Assembly (NCBI RefSeq): GCF_022605165.1
Contig: NC_063072.1
Span: 310,001-374,000 of the forward strand
DNA length: 64,000 bases
From: Purpureocillium takamizusanense
Taxonomy: Eukaryota > Ascomycota > Sordariomycetes > Hypocreales > Ophiocordycipitaceae
Reading direction: 5' to 3'
Shown piece by piece: positions 33,251-43,665 of the stretch. The notes below the pieces were generated by a model. The model saw nothing but the letters and a program-made list of their open reading frames with translations, ran no database searches and had not been told where the DNA came from. The number at the start of each line of letters is the position of its first letter. Position 1 is the stretch's first letter. Position numbers and translations under genes: made by a program.

Positions 33251-35205
33251 CCTATCGCGGGGGGATTCTTTAACTTACTATCGTCTTTATATCTCAGTAT
33301 TCATAATCCCTCCGGGTCTAAGGCTTAAATATAAGAGATATAGCCGGTATATAAGATATAAAGTAATCGAATATCTCTAGGATACTTCGCTCCTTTATTA
33401 TCTTACTTAAATCTTTAATATTAAATATTACTATTATAGACGATACTACTATATATATCTCTATAATAGAGAATAGTTTACTTAAGTAAGTATACTTTCT
33501 TATAAAAAAGAGAACGAATATATTTAGGTTAAGGATAAAATAAAGCTTATTAAACTACTACTTTAAAATAAACTTATTTAATCTTATAAAGTATCTCTTA
33601 TTTAAGTCCTATTAGCTAAGACTAGAATTATATAGCTTATAGTAATAAAGAACTTTTTACCTCGATAAAGTATATATATTAAAATCGATATAAATATTTA
33701 TAGGGGTATAACTTACTATTATCCTTATATCTTAGTATTTATTATCTTAGTAATATAGCTTGCCCCTCCGGGTTTAGCGCCCCTCGCTAAGCTCCTATTA
33801 GCGCTATGCTGCTTTTACCGTTATTTATAAATCCCTATTCCCCCTACTACTCGTTTTCTACCCTTAACTCTCTCCCTTTCTTATTTATACGCCCTACTAT
33901 ACTCTTTTATGCGCCCGTCTATCCCCTCTTGCCGTATATTTATATACGCGATTTTCTTACTGACCTTATACGATAGGACTACTATCGTCGCCCCGGCCGG
34001 TGCTATCCTACGCTTTATATTCAATCGGCCGCCTCTTATAACCGCCGACCGTATATTTCTAGTGACTATAGATTATATAGCTATATTTCGCCTTAGATAG
34101 GACCGATAAGCGCTACTTATATACTTATCTAGGCTATCTAAGGCAGCTCTAGCTACTATACTAGATGCTTACTTAAGAACCTTATTTAGATTGCCTATTA
34201 ACTATAAAGGAAGCGAGACTGCCTTTCTTAATAGTGCGTCTTATAAATAAGGCCGTTCGCGACTAAGGTATATAGCTCGGGAGGCCTCTAATAGCATCCC
34301 TCTTAACTATTAATATTATTTCGAGTCGAGTTAAAACTAGTTATAAAGCAGGCGGATATATAGGGTCCCTAACTAATACTTAAGTAAGCTAAGTATATAG
34401 GCTTACTAATAGACTCGAATAATATATAAGGCATTTTATTACCGCGCTTATTAAAGATCTATCTTTTATAACCTAATTATAATATTGCTATATAGTTAGG
34501 TAGCTTAGCTTAGCTTAAATATCGGCCGATAAGATATAAGGATATAATATAGTATAGTTCCTAATGCTCCCTCGACTCGAACTTAATAAGCTAGATATCT
34601 AGCGTGCCCGAAATAGTATCGCTCTTCCGTTTCGCTATTATATAATATCAGACGTTACCTAACGCTAAACTCAGGACGAAGACGGTAAAAGGGTAAGGGG
34701 CGTAGCGGAACTTTTTTAATATACGCTCTATTACTAACGCGGCGTCTATTACTTACTATCGCTTAATAGAGTACGGTAAGAGGGGCGAATAGATAACGGG
34801 CTAGGTATAAAAGGAGTCTAGCCGTTTAGCTATTAATAACTAATATTAATTCTATATATCTTTTAGTAGTAAATGCTTATAAAGCGCTTACTAAGTAATT
34901 ATACCTATAATTTCCTCTTTGCCTCTATACTAATATATCCCTTTACTCTTATTATACCGTTCTTATACTAAGTAATCTACTAGAATATAATACTTATTAA
35001 CCTTAACTATTAGGTGCCTTAAACGCCTTAATTTATATTAAACGGCTATAAAAAGGCGGCAAGGTGATAAGTACTTAACTTAACGCGATTAACACCGTTA
35101 TCCGGTATAAGAGGTATATATAATAAGGCGGTTATAATATAACCTAGCTTACCTACTATTACTATTACTTTACTATCCCCTAATAAGGGTTAGGGTTATT
35201 AAGCA
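33251..35205. mobile_element. RIP-degraded AT-rich repeat block
   Basis: The block is dominated by TA, AT, AG and CT with very few CA or TG steps, and all frames are broken. This is what repeat-induced point mutation leaves of a transposon. Two related segments occur at 33272-33320 and 33710-33775 (AACTTACTAT... and CTCCGGGT.TA), about 440 bp apart. The block ends beside a telomere-like motif at 35187-35198. I could not identify the element type. Confidence 0.6.
35187..35198. repeat. two telomere-like GGGTTA units
   Basis: GGGTTAGGGTTA lies exactly at the edge between the AT-rich block and the pseudogene island. TTAGGG is the usual fungal telomere repeat. Two units can arise by chance, so an interstitial telomere scar is only a possibility. 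Confidence 0.4.
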
Positions 35206-36795
35206 ACGACTATAGCAAGCCGCTGAAGACGATGTAAAGCGCGGACGCTCTCCAAAACCAAGCTTCCACGATCGTGGGAAACTGTTCATTCCACCCTGCC
35301 ACGTGGATGGCTCTATACACGGTGCTGGCCGTCCATAGGAAAATGCCCATTAGATGGCCCTACATGTGGCGAATCAAGTCATCACCCGGCCAGTTTCGTG
35401 GCCGGTCGACGACAAGCTCCTCCGAAGTGCAAACCAATCCTTCGGGTACGCGCATTATTAGAAGCAAGCCTAGATCGCCACGGCGCTTAAATTGCTGCTA
35501 GACTCTCTAGGGCATCTCTAGGTATAATCGGAGCGCCTTATGGAATCTCAATTCATCGTCGTCAAATTCCCCAGGCTCTAGCCGTTCCTAGATTACGGAG
35601 TATCCATCGATCGCTTTAGAGGCAAGTTGCCATCTAGTCTACCGCATGGCATTCGACGCTACTATTTCCGACGCCCGTTCCGCGCACTCGGGGCGCTAAG
35701 CTAAGGTTGTACCAACTTGTATGCCACCTCGTAATACCATGCGCCCGCCCCTTACTTACTGGTTCTTTACTGATTCTTTATCGGGCGCAGATGGGTTAGA
35801 TCTAGAAGACACCTGTTGGCCAGAGTTCTCGGAAGTTATGGCGACTTGTTCGGTGGCGGTTTAAGCGAAGCCCTTTGTTTCTACGCTAGACGTTCCGGAC
35901 ATATATAAAACACCAGACATTTCCGTCTTAACGCCAAGATCTCGCAAAATGTCTCGGTCAATCCTGTCCGCCGCGCTGACTTGACTGGACATGTACATGT
36001 ATGCGCACATCGATCGAGTCCACTCCCCCCGCAGTATTGTTGGCTCTTTTATCTATCTGGGCTTGTTCTACCATAGGGTGTAGTTGATAAAGGCGCACAC
36101 GATATGAGCGATGGTATTCGTTTTAAGCGGCGTAACGGGCAATCCGACAGCTACGCGAGCCACTGCCTGAATGATCACCCATGCCACTTGTATGCAATAT
36201 ATGACCTTGCCGGACCCGTCGGTCTTGCTCTTGTCGGTGATGTCTTCCCTAGTTATAGAAGGCAGTAAGCCGCATTTGGCTAGGAGCTGGATTCCTCGAG
36301 GTGTTACGTGAAGGCGCCGCTGGTGTGGAATAAATGGCTGTCCGTTCGCTATATCGGGACCGGCAAGGTCAAAGATGAAACCACCCATACCGGCATAGAA
36401 GCTGTGAACTATTGTCCACTGCAGGCTAGGTGTTGCATCTTTACCAGATGACTTGATCTATCACCATTAGCATTGGCGAATTGTGCGAACATTGTGCATA
36501 CCTCTTTGACCACTTTCGTCAGCGCCCGAGCAGAGATGTACTGACGCCAGGCAGCCCATATCACGAGTTCCGGACCGAAGATTCCCAATACACTCTATTT
36601 AAGGTACCGGTATGCGTACTGGACTTGCCGTTCATCGTATCTCGGCAGATTCAGGTGCACCGTTGACCAGACGCAGAGACTCAGCGTGAAAACGCAAGAA
36701 AGAAGTAGCGAGAGGGTGCCTCGACCATCAGGTTCTTGCGTAAAGCCGACCAACGTTGTGTTCAAAGATCTGGGTTGCTGAATCTCCACGGACAT
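35206..36795 (-). pseudogene. broken multi-spanning fungal membrane protein
   Basis: On the minus strand, homologous-looking protein segments follow each other in the right order but in a frame with several stops. From 36795 comes GFTQEPDGRGT, an LSLLLSCVFTLSLCVWS helix and HLNLP. After a TAG at 36597-36595 comes VLGIFGPELVIWAAWRQY. Around 36400-36071 come FIFDLAGPD, RLHVTPRGIQLLAKCG, DKSKTDG and GLPVTPLKTNTIAH. A TAG at 36070-36068 follows LW and precedes NKPR. Further down EPTILRGEW, CAYMYMSSQ and finally AGWNEQFPT and LYIVFSGL appear near 35220-35340. This order is typical of a widespread uncharacterised fungal membrane protein. Both named stops stand where tryptophan (TGG) is expected, consistent with G-to-A change. 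The C-terminal end is cut by the AT-rich block. Confidence 0.75.
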
Positions 36796-37402
36796 GTCCT
36801 ATCGCTAGAGGAAGCAAGAGCAGAAGTTCTGTGCAAGAAAACTGCGTTAAAAGACCCGAAGCGAGGGCAAGGTAAGCATCAAGAGATGCGCGACATCGTG
36901 CTACCCGCTTGTAGAAAGCTTTCAAGTCCAGTTATCACATTGTCCCGACCAGCGACTTTCGCGTTATGCACCACCATGTCGCTTATGACCAACTGCGGCT
37001 CGCGTAACAATCATGCCAGGGTCCGTAAACAGTTCGAGATCGGGCGCTTGTACGGAGTACCTGAACCGCGGTTAGTCAGAGCGCTGCAAGCGTATGGTAC
37101 CCCATTGGTTGGCGCCCGAAGCCTTGACAGGGTTGGTGAGACAGGATCACCACAGTCACGCAACGTGGCTGCATGTGACAATTATTGGACACTGATGAGC
37201 TGTCGTCGGGCCGGCCCGAACAGGCAGCCACCAGACTCCGCACTAGTCTCCCCCGTTAGCTTTTCTTGGGCGGCTGGAGATGGTATATGATTGGTCCTTG
37301 GATAGTCAGCGGCTCGGCTGGCCCAATCTTAAATTTGCCTCTACCCATGTTTAGGGGCTCGTCCCTAGACTTAACACACAAGAAGTGTTCTCGATAACGT
37401 AA
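36796..37402. other. island DNA, no gene recognised
   Basis: Normal GC content, bounded on the right by the transposon terminus at 37403. It may hold the 5' end of the decayed membrane-protein gene. A plus-strand open frame at 36736-37290 overlaps the pseudogene antisense and has no family likeness. Confidence 0.4.
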
Positions 37403-39240
37403 GCCCCCTAATTTCGGGCACACCCATTTTCGGGCACCCTTATAACACTATAATATATATATCATAACTTTTGACTATAATATTAAAATATAGCTAATTT
37501 AACCGATTTTTATATTATCGTAATTATTAAAGCTATTATTTATTATATAGGGACTTAAATTTACGCTATTAATTAATTTAAGTATATATTATTAAGTTAA
37601 GTATTTATATTATCTTTTTCCTTATTTTAATAACCTATTTAATATTATTAAATTAATAATTTAAATCTAGCTTAATTTTTTATTTCTTTAAAGGCTAAAG
37701 ATACTTTAATTAATACTTTAATTTCTATATCTTTATATTAGCTTTAATAAAAGTAATATTTTACTTATTAAGCTTATAGCTAACTTTATAAAATAAATAC
37801 TTTATTATTTAAGTTACCTTTCTTTTTTTAATAAGCTTAATATTAAAGTTATATACCTTTTATAACTATTATAATATATATAATAGATATATCTTTAAGT
37901 TTAGCTACTTTTTTAATATCTTAAAGATTTATTAAGCTAAATTTTAATCTTATAAAATAAACTAACTTATAAAGGGCTTAACTATATTAATTAACTATAA
38001 ACTTAACCTTTATTAGCTTCTTTATATAATCTTAACTATTAAAGTAAGCTTTTAAGTATTATAACCCTCTTAAAAAATATAGCCTTTTTAATTAAGTTTA
38101 TATTATTATAAATAATAAAGGTCTTAAAGGTATAATAATATACTACCTTTAATAATATAAAGTAAGAGATATTTAAAGGCTAAAGGATATATAATATATA
38201 TAATAATAAGAAAGGTAAGAAAACGCTAGCTTTAAAGTACTTATATATAAAATTATTAATTTAATAGCTTTTATATTTATTTAATATATATTACCTTTTA
38301 TTATTAAAAAAGGCTTTATTTATAATATAAAGATCTCTTTAAGTTAAGATAAGGTAATTAAATTATTAATTTACCCCTTTATTATAGTTATAAATTTTTA
38401 ATTAATTAAAAAAGTTATTTCTTAAAGAAACTATTATTATTAAAGGTCTTAGCTTTTAAAGATTATAAGTAATATTAAGGCTTAATTAATTATAAAGATA
38501 TATTTAATAATAGTAGTTTAATAATATAATTTAATATATTTTATAAAGTCTATAACTTTTCTACTTTTTTAAATATAAGGCTATTTACTTTAAGACCTTT
38601 TAATATCCTTATTTTATTTATATTATATTAATTTTTTAGCTTAATAGCCTTAATTATAAAGAGGCTTAATAATTAAAACTATTCCTTAATCTATAATATT
38701 AATATATTATTAAGCTATATAAAATTAATAATCTTATCTTTAATTATCTTAACTTTTAAGTTATAATATAAAAAGCCTATTATTTAATTTTTATTAAAGG
38801 TTAAGAAAATCCCCTTTAACTTAAATAATCTTACTTATAAAGATCTTAACTTATAGATATATTAATAATAGCTTAAGGGATTTTAGGCTAAGATTTAATC
38901 TTAAAGGTACCTTTCTTAATTAATAAAGAAATATTAATACTTTTAAAAAGCTATTTTATTTAAAAATATACCTTTAAGATAACCTTAAAGTATAACTCTT
39001 AAAATATTATAGCCTTAAGTAACTTATAGCTATAAAGAGCCGTTTTAAACTACTATAATAGCTATTTATAGGTTTTCTTTACTATATTCGGTCTTTTTAA
39101 GTATCGTTAATAGCCTTATTAACTTATTTAAAAAAGCCGCTTATTTTAGTATAGAAAACGCGGTCGCGATATATAGCGTAGATATAGTATTAGTATTGAA
39201 ATAGGGTGCCTAAAAGTAGGTATGCCCGAAATTAGGGGGC
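37403..39240. mobile_element. RIP-eroded DNA transposon with terminal inverted repeats
   Basis: The element is 1838 bp long. Its ends are perfect inverted repeats of 18 bp, GCCCCCTAATTTCGGGCA at 37403-37420 and the reverse complement at 39223-39240. They continue imperfectly inward for about 40 bp (GGCACCCT is shared). The interior is about as AT-rich as DNA can be, and every frame is shattered by stops. The length and terminal repeats suit a Tc1/mariner-pogo (Fot-like) element, which I infer from size only because no transposase motif survives. The flanks are ACGTAA on the left and CCACGTTA on the right. A clean TA target duplication is not evident. Confidence 0.8.
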
Positions 39241-39329
39241 CCACGTTAATTAAGACGCTTCTTTAACAATCTCAGCAATTGCACTCCATCTTCTGCGCCG
39301 TTGTCATATTCAGCAGCCACACGTCTCTC

Positions 39330-40490
39330 ATGTCTCTCCGGCGAACACCCCCAGAATGCAATGGGCATTTTAAACAGCCATCTCCTTGCCAGAGTGGTGC
39401 CGGAAATCTCGGGCTACATGGCCTCGTTGCACCATCAAAGTTGCTGTTCTTCCACGAAATACCATCATGGCAGCAAGATAACGAATTTATACTCTCAGGC
39501 TACAGGTAGCGGACCTACCCAGTACACCATTTTATATGGGCTAGGTTCTAACTCTTTGTGCAGGCCGACATCAGGATCTGTCTGGATCTCTGTCGCGAGT
39601 CTGCTCTATGTTAACAACCAGACTATTAACACGTACTCGCACCTCATTGGAGCTGTGATCTTCGCTCTGCTCCCATTCTATTTCTATTATTACGTCTTCA
39701 ATCTTCCCCCCAATGCGGAGAATGTAGACTTGCTGGTTATATGCATATACTCGTATGGTGTTGCAGTCTGTTTTGCATTCTCCTCGACGTAAGTGTGCCT
39801 CCACATATGGAGAGCCGACCTTAACCTGGTATAGATTCCATCTCCTCTGGAATCACAGTCAAAATTTTGCAAAGTTCTGCAATAAACTGGATTACGTGGG
39901 AATCCTCGTCTTGATGTGGGGAGCGGGTATTCCCACGATCTATTACGGATTCTTCTGCAACCCACGTTTGCAAGTGCTCTACTGGTCAACTGTCAGTCAA
40001 CCGCCCACCACCTTTGTCCACAGCTAATGTTTGCCAGACTAGCGGTGCAGCTTTATGCTGCGCGGTCTTTACTCTTAGTCCTCGTTTCGGCTCGCCACAG
40101 TTCAGGCACTGGCGTGCAAGCTTCTATGCTGCTTTTGGACTTAGCTCTGTGGTATTTGTCGCGCATGGCCTTACCTTGCATGGCTGGGAGCTTCAGAAGA
40201 CACGCATGTCATTAATTTGGATGGTCTGGATGGCGACTGCCAACCTTACCGGCGCAGCAATATATGCTGCCAGGGTATTGTACCTGGCCTGAGCAAGTCA
40301 GACGGTCACTAACTTGAAATAGGTCCCAGAGAGGTGGCTGCCTTATCAGTTTGATATTTACGGCGCTAGCCATCAAATCTTCCACGTGGCTGTTATCATC
40401 GCAGCTTGTGTACATTTCTTGGGGCTTATGGAATCTTTTCTCGTTATCCGGTCAGCTACCCATGCGTGTAGCGGTGCGTGGGTAGCCTGA
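39330..40490 (+). CDS. PAQR-family membrane protein (AdipoR/Izh-like)
   Basis: There are five exons: 39330-39505, 39564-39788, 39835-39991, 40038-40274 and 40323-40490. The introns are 46-58 nt with CTAAC, TTAAC or CTAAT branch sites, and the third donor is GTCAGT. The product is 320 residues, the family's usual size. It begins with [19 protein letters not shown], then [15 protein letters not shown]. It has seven hydrophobic segments, [18 protein letters not shown] and a terminal [12 protein letters not shown]. The His, Asp and paired His residues in these motifs match the zinc-binding set of PAQR receptors. Yeast Izh relatives affect zinc and sterol metabolism, and plant-fungus signalling roles are unproven. 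The start ATG is the first in frame, and the N-terminal 35 residues are not conserved. All five exons join in frame without a stop, although the gene sits between RIP-damaged blocks. Confidence 0.85.
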
Positions 40491-41830
40491 CTGCTGCAGT
40501 GTTACCGGCTGTCACGGAGAACAGGGAGTACGAGATCTTGGCGACTACTATAAAGTATCCCGACGGACCAGTCCGGTTGAACAGAATCAAGCTACGAATT
40601 CTGAGCTCATGGCTTGATCTGCTTCCACGAACCGCGCAGCTCGTACTGGAAAGGGACTGAGCAAGCTATTACCGGCTCCGGGAAATCTTACTCTACTGAC
40701 AGGGCACCTTGGAGTTTCGCGATGGGAAGGAATCGCACAAGTAATCGCAGCGAAAGAAGCAAAGAAATACAGGCCCCCATTAGCAGTACTAAAGAATCGG
40801 GAGCGGGTCTCTTGTCGAGATGCGTTGACTTGGCGTCAAGTGGATGAATGATGTCTGAGCCGCGAGCGGAAAGTCTCAGTGAGGTTGACACCATGGATCC
40901 ATCCATCTGCCGCGAAAGAGGACCTTGGCAGGAGGTTTTCAGGTGGGGTTACGCGATGATATGGCGCCTGCCCGTGTTGTATCAGTTCTACAGAGAAAGT
41001 TTGTAAACACCATAGCCTTTGCCTCGTTGGTTGGTGAGCCGTGGGCCGCCATCACTGCTCATGGAGCTGGCAGTTCTGCGCTGGCGCGGCGTCTGCCGCT
41101 TTCCATTTGCCTAACAGGGCACGGCAGGAGGGACGACCGGACAATCGGCTGGATATAAAGGCGTCTGACCGACTGGGTGTCGATGACCGATGTCGATTCG
41201 GACCACCTTTAGCAGGCTTTTTTTCTGAAGCAACCTTGAATCATCACATCTGTCATCCCCCGTTTCCCTCCGAATGGCGAAGGTGCAGCTCAAGAGCGGT
41301 TGCTGGAAGGTCGTTCTGGACAATTTCTAAGACCGAATGAAGACACCAAGACCAGAATCTCTTGACTTGCATGTGTCCATGGTCGAGCTGGAAGGGCACG
41401 GGCTCCAGGAGTGGTACGACGCACACCGGGGTGACGATTTCAATACAGATGACGACCTATGCGTTTTTATGCCAGTAGAGCTGTCAAGGCGGATGGAGTT
41501 ATATGTTGCTGGTATAGCGGATGAGAACCCGCTCTTAGATGTCCATTAGCCTTATTAATTTGGCGCCGTTGAGGGGAAAGGCATGGGAAGGAAGCAATCC
41601 AGGAACAGATGAAGAGAAACGCATCATAGAGCGGGTCGAAACTATACTCGTGCATTTGATTCGCTCACCGAGTGTGACTCGGCTGATTTGCCAGATGCGA
41701 GACTACTATATCGCAAACATTGCTTATCACAGCGCGACAGATCGTACAGACCCGCCTTACAGCAGGTCGATCTCGCAGACAAGACGCCCAGGGGTAAGGC
41801 AAGTTAGGCTAACGGTCCGGTAGGCGTCAG
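40491..41830 (+). other. unidentified coding-like fragments
   Basis: Three protein-like stretches occur on the plus strand but do not form one frame. At about 40852-41010 a segment contains EVFRWGYAMIWRLPVLYQFY and ends in TAA. At 41337-41549 there is a 70-residue frame with VELEGHGLQEWYDAHRGD. At 41539-41823 a shifted frame contains IIERVETILVHLIRSPS and MRDYYIANIAYHS. The composition is coding-like. They could be exons of one gene whose splicing I cannot resolve, or a decayed gene. I recognise no family. Confidence 0.35.
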
Positions 41831-42300
41831 AGCTAAGCTCGACCGCGTATAGCCTATTAATTGGCCCGCTCGACCGTCGAGAGAAAAAGCGGACCGACCT
41901 TCCGACGAAGCGATCCAGTGGATTCCAGGCTCCCGGATTTCCGCACGCGGCGGGATGCCCACGGCCATCGATCGATAGGGGCTCCGTGGAAGTTGCCTAT
42001 GCATTCGATCAGTCACTATTCAGGTGGCGGAGTTAGGATAAGCGGTGGCATGCGCGGTGCGGGAGGAGGCGACGGCGGTAGTGGAGGCTGACACGGACGC
42101 GCCGCCAGCGCTCGCACTTCGGAACGCAGCCGACGGCGCAACGGGCCAATCTCCTCGGACTCACTAGGATACATTCAATACCCTAGATTCTTACCCTAGA
42201 TCATTAATTATCTATACTAAGCGACTATTCATAAAGCCTTCCTCAACGACCTACTTATCCCAGTCTCCGCCTAGATCATTTACTATCTCTAGTCCTACTA
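41831..42300. other. transition from GC-rich flank to AT-rich desert
   Basis: A GC-rich stretch with CGGCGG and GACGGACG runs until about 42160. Composition then falls abruptly. The TACTA at 42296-42300 is the left copy of the presumed target duplication of the LTR element. No gene. Confidence 0.5.
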
Positions 42301-42756
42301 TATTAGGGCGAGAAAGATACTAAACCGTAAAGCGCGTTCCCTTCGTACTCTTCCTATCTCTACTTAGCGTATTATAATATAAGGACTCCTATATATTAAT
42401 ATATTAATATAATAAAAAGGCTATTAAGCTTTAATTAAATAGTCTTAGGTATTAAATATTTATATTTACGATAGTATATAAAACTATATAGTAATCTATA
42501 ATAACGTAAAATACTTATATTAATAAAGTATACTTATATCTAAAATATAAAAATAAAGTAAAAAAAAGTATTATTAGCTATAATTAAAAAGGTATAATAA
42601 GTCCTCTTTAATTAAGAAGGCTTCTTTCCTTTATAGTTATCCTTATAGTCTTATCCTTATAGCTCCCTTTTACCCTTAGCTATTTTTATTCTTAGGCCCT
42701 CCCTTTCCTTTATCTCTCTTTATTATAATTCTTTTTTATACCTTTTTTTACTAATA
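42301..42756. repeat. LTR copy 1
   Basis: A 456 bp direct repeat. Landmarks are GAGAAAGATACTAAAC near the start, AAATAGTCTTA, ATTTACGATAGTATATAAAA and TTATTCTTAGGCCCTCC towards the end. It keeps several CG sites that copy 2 has lost. Confidence 0.85.
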
Positions 42757-43448
42757 TATACCTCTTTAATAATATATACCCTTACCTTAAAAAGAAGTTA
42801 TAACCCCCTTTATCGCCCTTTATTACCTCTTTATAAGTATCTTATTATCTATTATATCGATTTAGAGCTTATTTAACTCCTTTTATATATATAGGGTCTT
42901 TAAGGTATCTCTTATAAGTCTATTACGTATAAGGGTCCTCCTTAATATTCCTTTACGCCTAAATAAAGCTTACTTAATTATTTAAGTCTTAATTAAATAC
43001 TTTATTATAGGCTAAAACCTTTTATTAATTACTCTTAAGGGTAATAAAGAGAGGTAAGTATAGCTAATTAAGGTATATAATATAGTTTTAAACTTATTTA
43101 AGATTTATAAGAATATATTAAGGATAATTACTATTATTATTTATACTTTAATATTAATTCTTTAATTTATTTATTTAAGATATAAAAGATTTATTATATT
43201 AATTTTATATTATATATTCGCTACTTTATTATTTTAAATTAGCTCTTTATCTATTATCTTAATTTTAACTCTTAAATAAAGTCTTTATAAAAAGGTAAGA
43301 ATATTTAATTATTCTTTAGAGAGTTTAAAAGCGCTCTTTATTATTAATTTCTATATATTTATTATTAAAGGCTAAGGTTATACCTTAAATAATATAATAA
43401 GTAAGTATTATTATTTAGCTATTCCTTTATCTATAATTTTATTACTTT

Positions 43449-43665
43449 ACTATAGTAAATTACTTTATAGCTTTATAATAAAAAGGCTTATAGTCTTAAG
43501 AGCCTTAATTTATAGCTAAGTAATAACTTTATTTATAAGTCTATTATTCCGCTAAAGTAAGTTACTTTATAGCTTTATAGTAAAAAGGTTTATAGCCTTA
43601 AAAACCCTATTTTATAGCTAAGTAGTAACTTTTTTTATAAGCTTATTACTTTATTATAATAATCC
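43449..43665. repeat. two tandem ~101 bp units
   Basis: The unit contains TTACTTTATAGCTTTATA, AAAAAGG.TTATAG and TTATAGCTAAGTA.TAACTTT and occurs twice in a row (starting near 43458 and 43559) with scattered differences. It lies in the interior of the long LTR element. Confidence 0.6.

Noticed and set aside
34589..34605. TGCCCGAAAT motif resembling the transposon end at 39223
   Set aside because: The match stops after 10 bp and no partner end is visible within the block.
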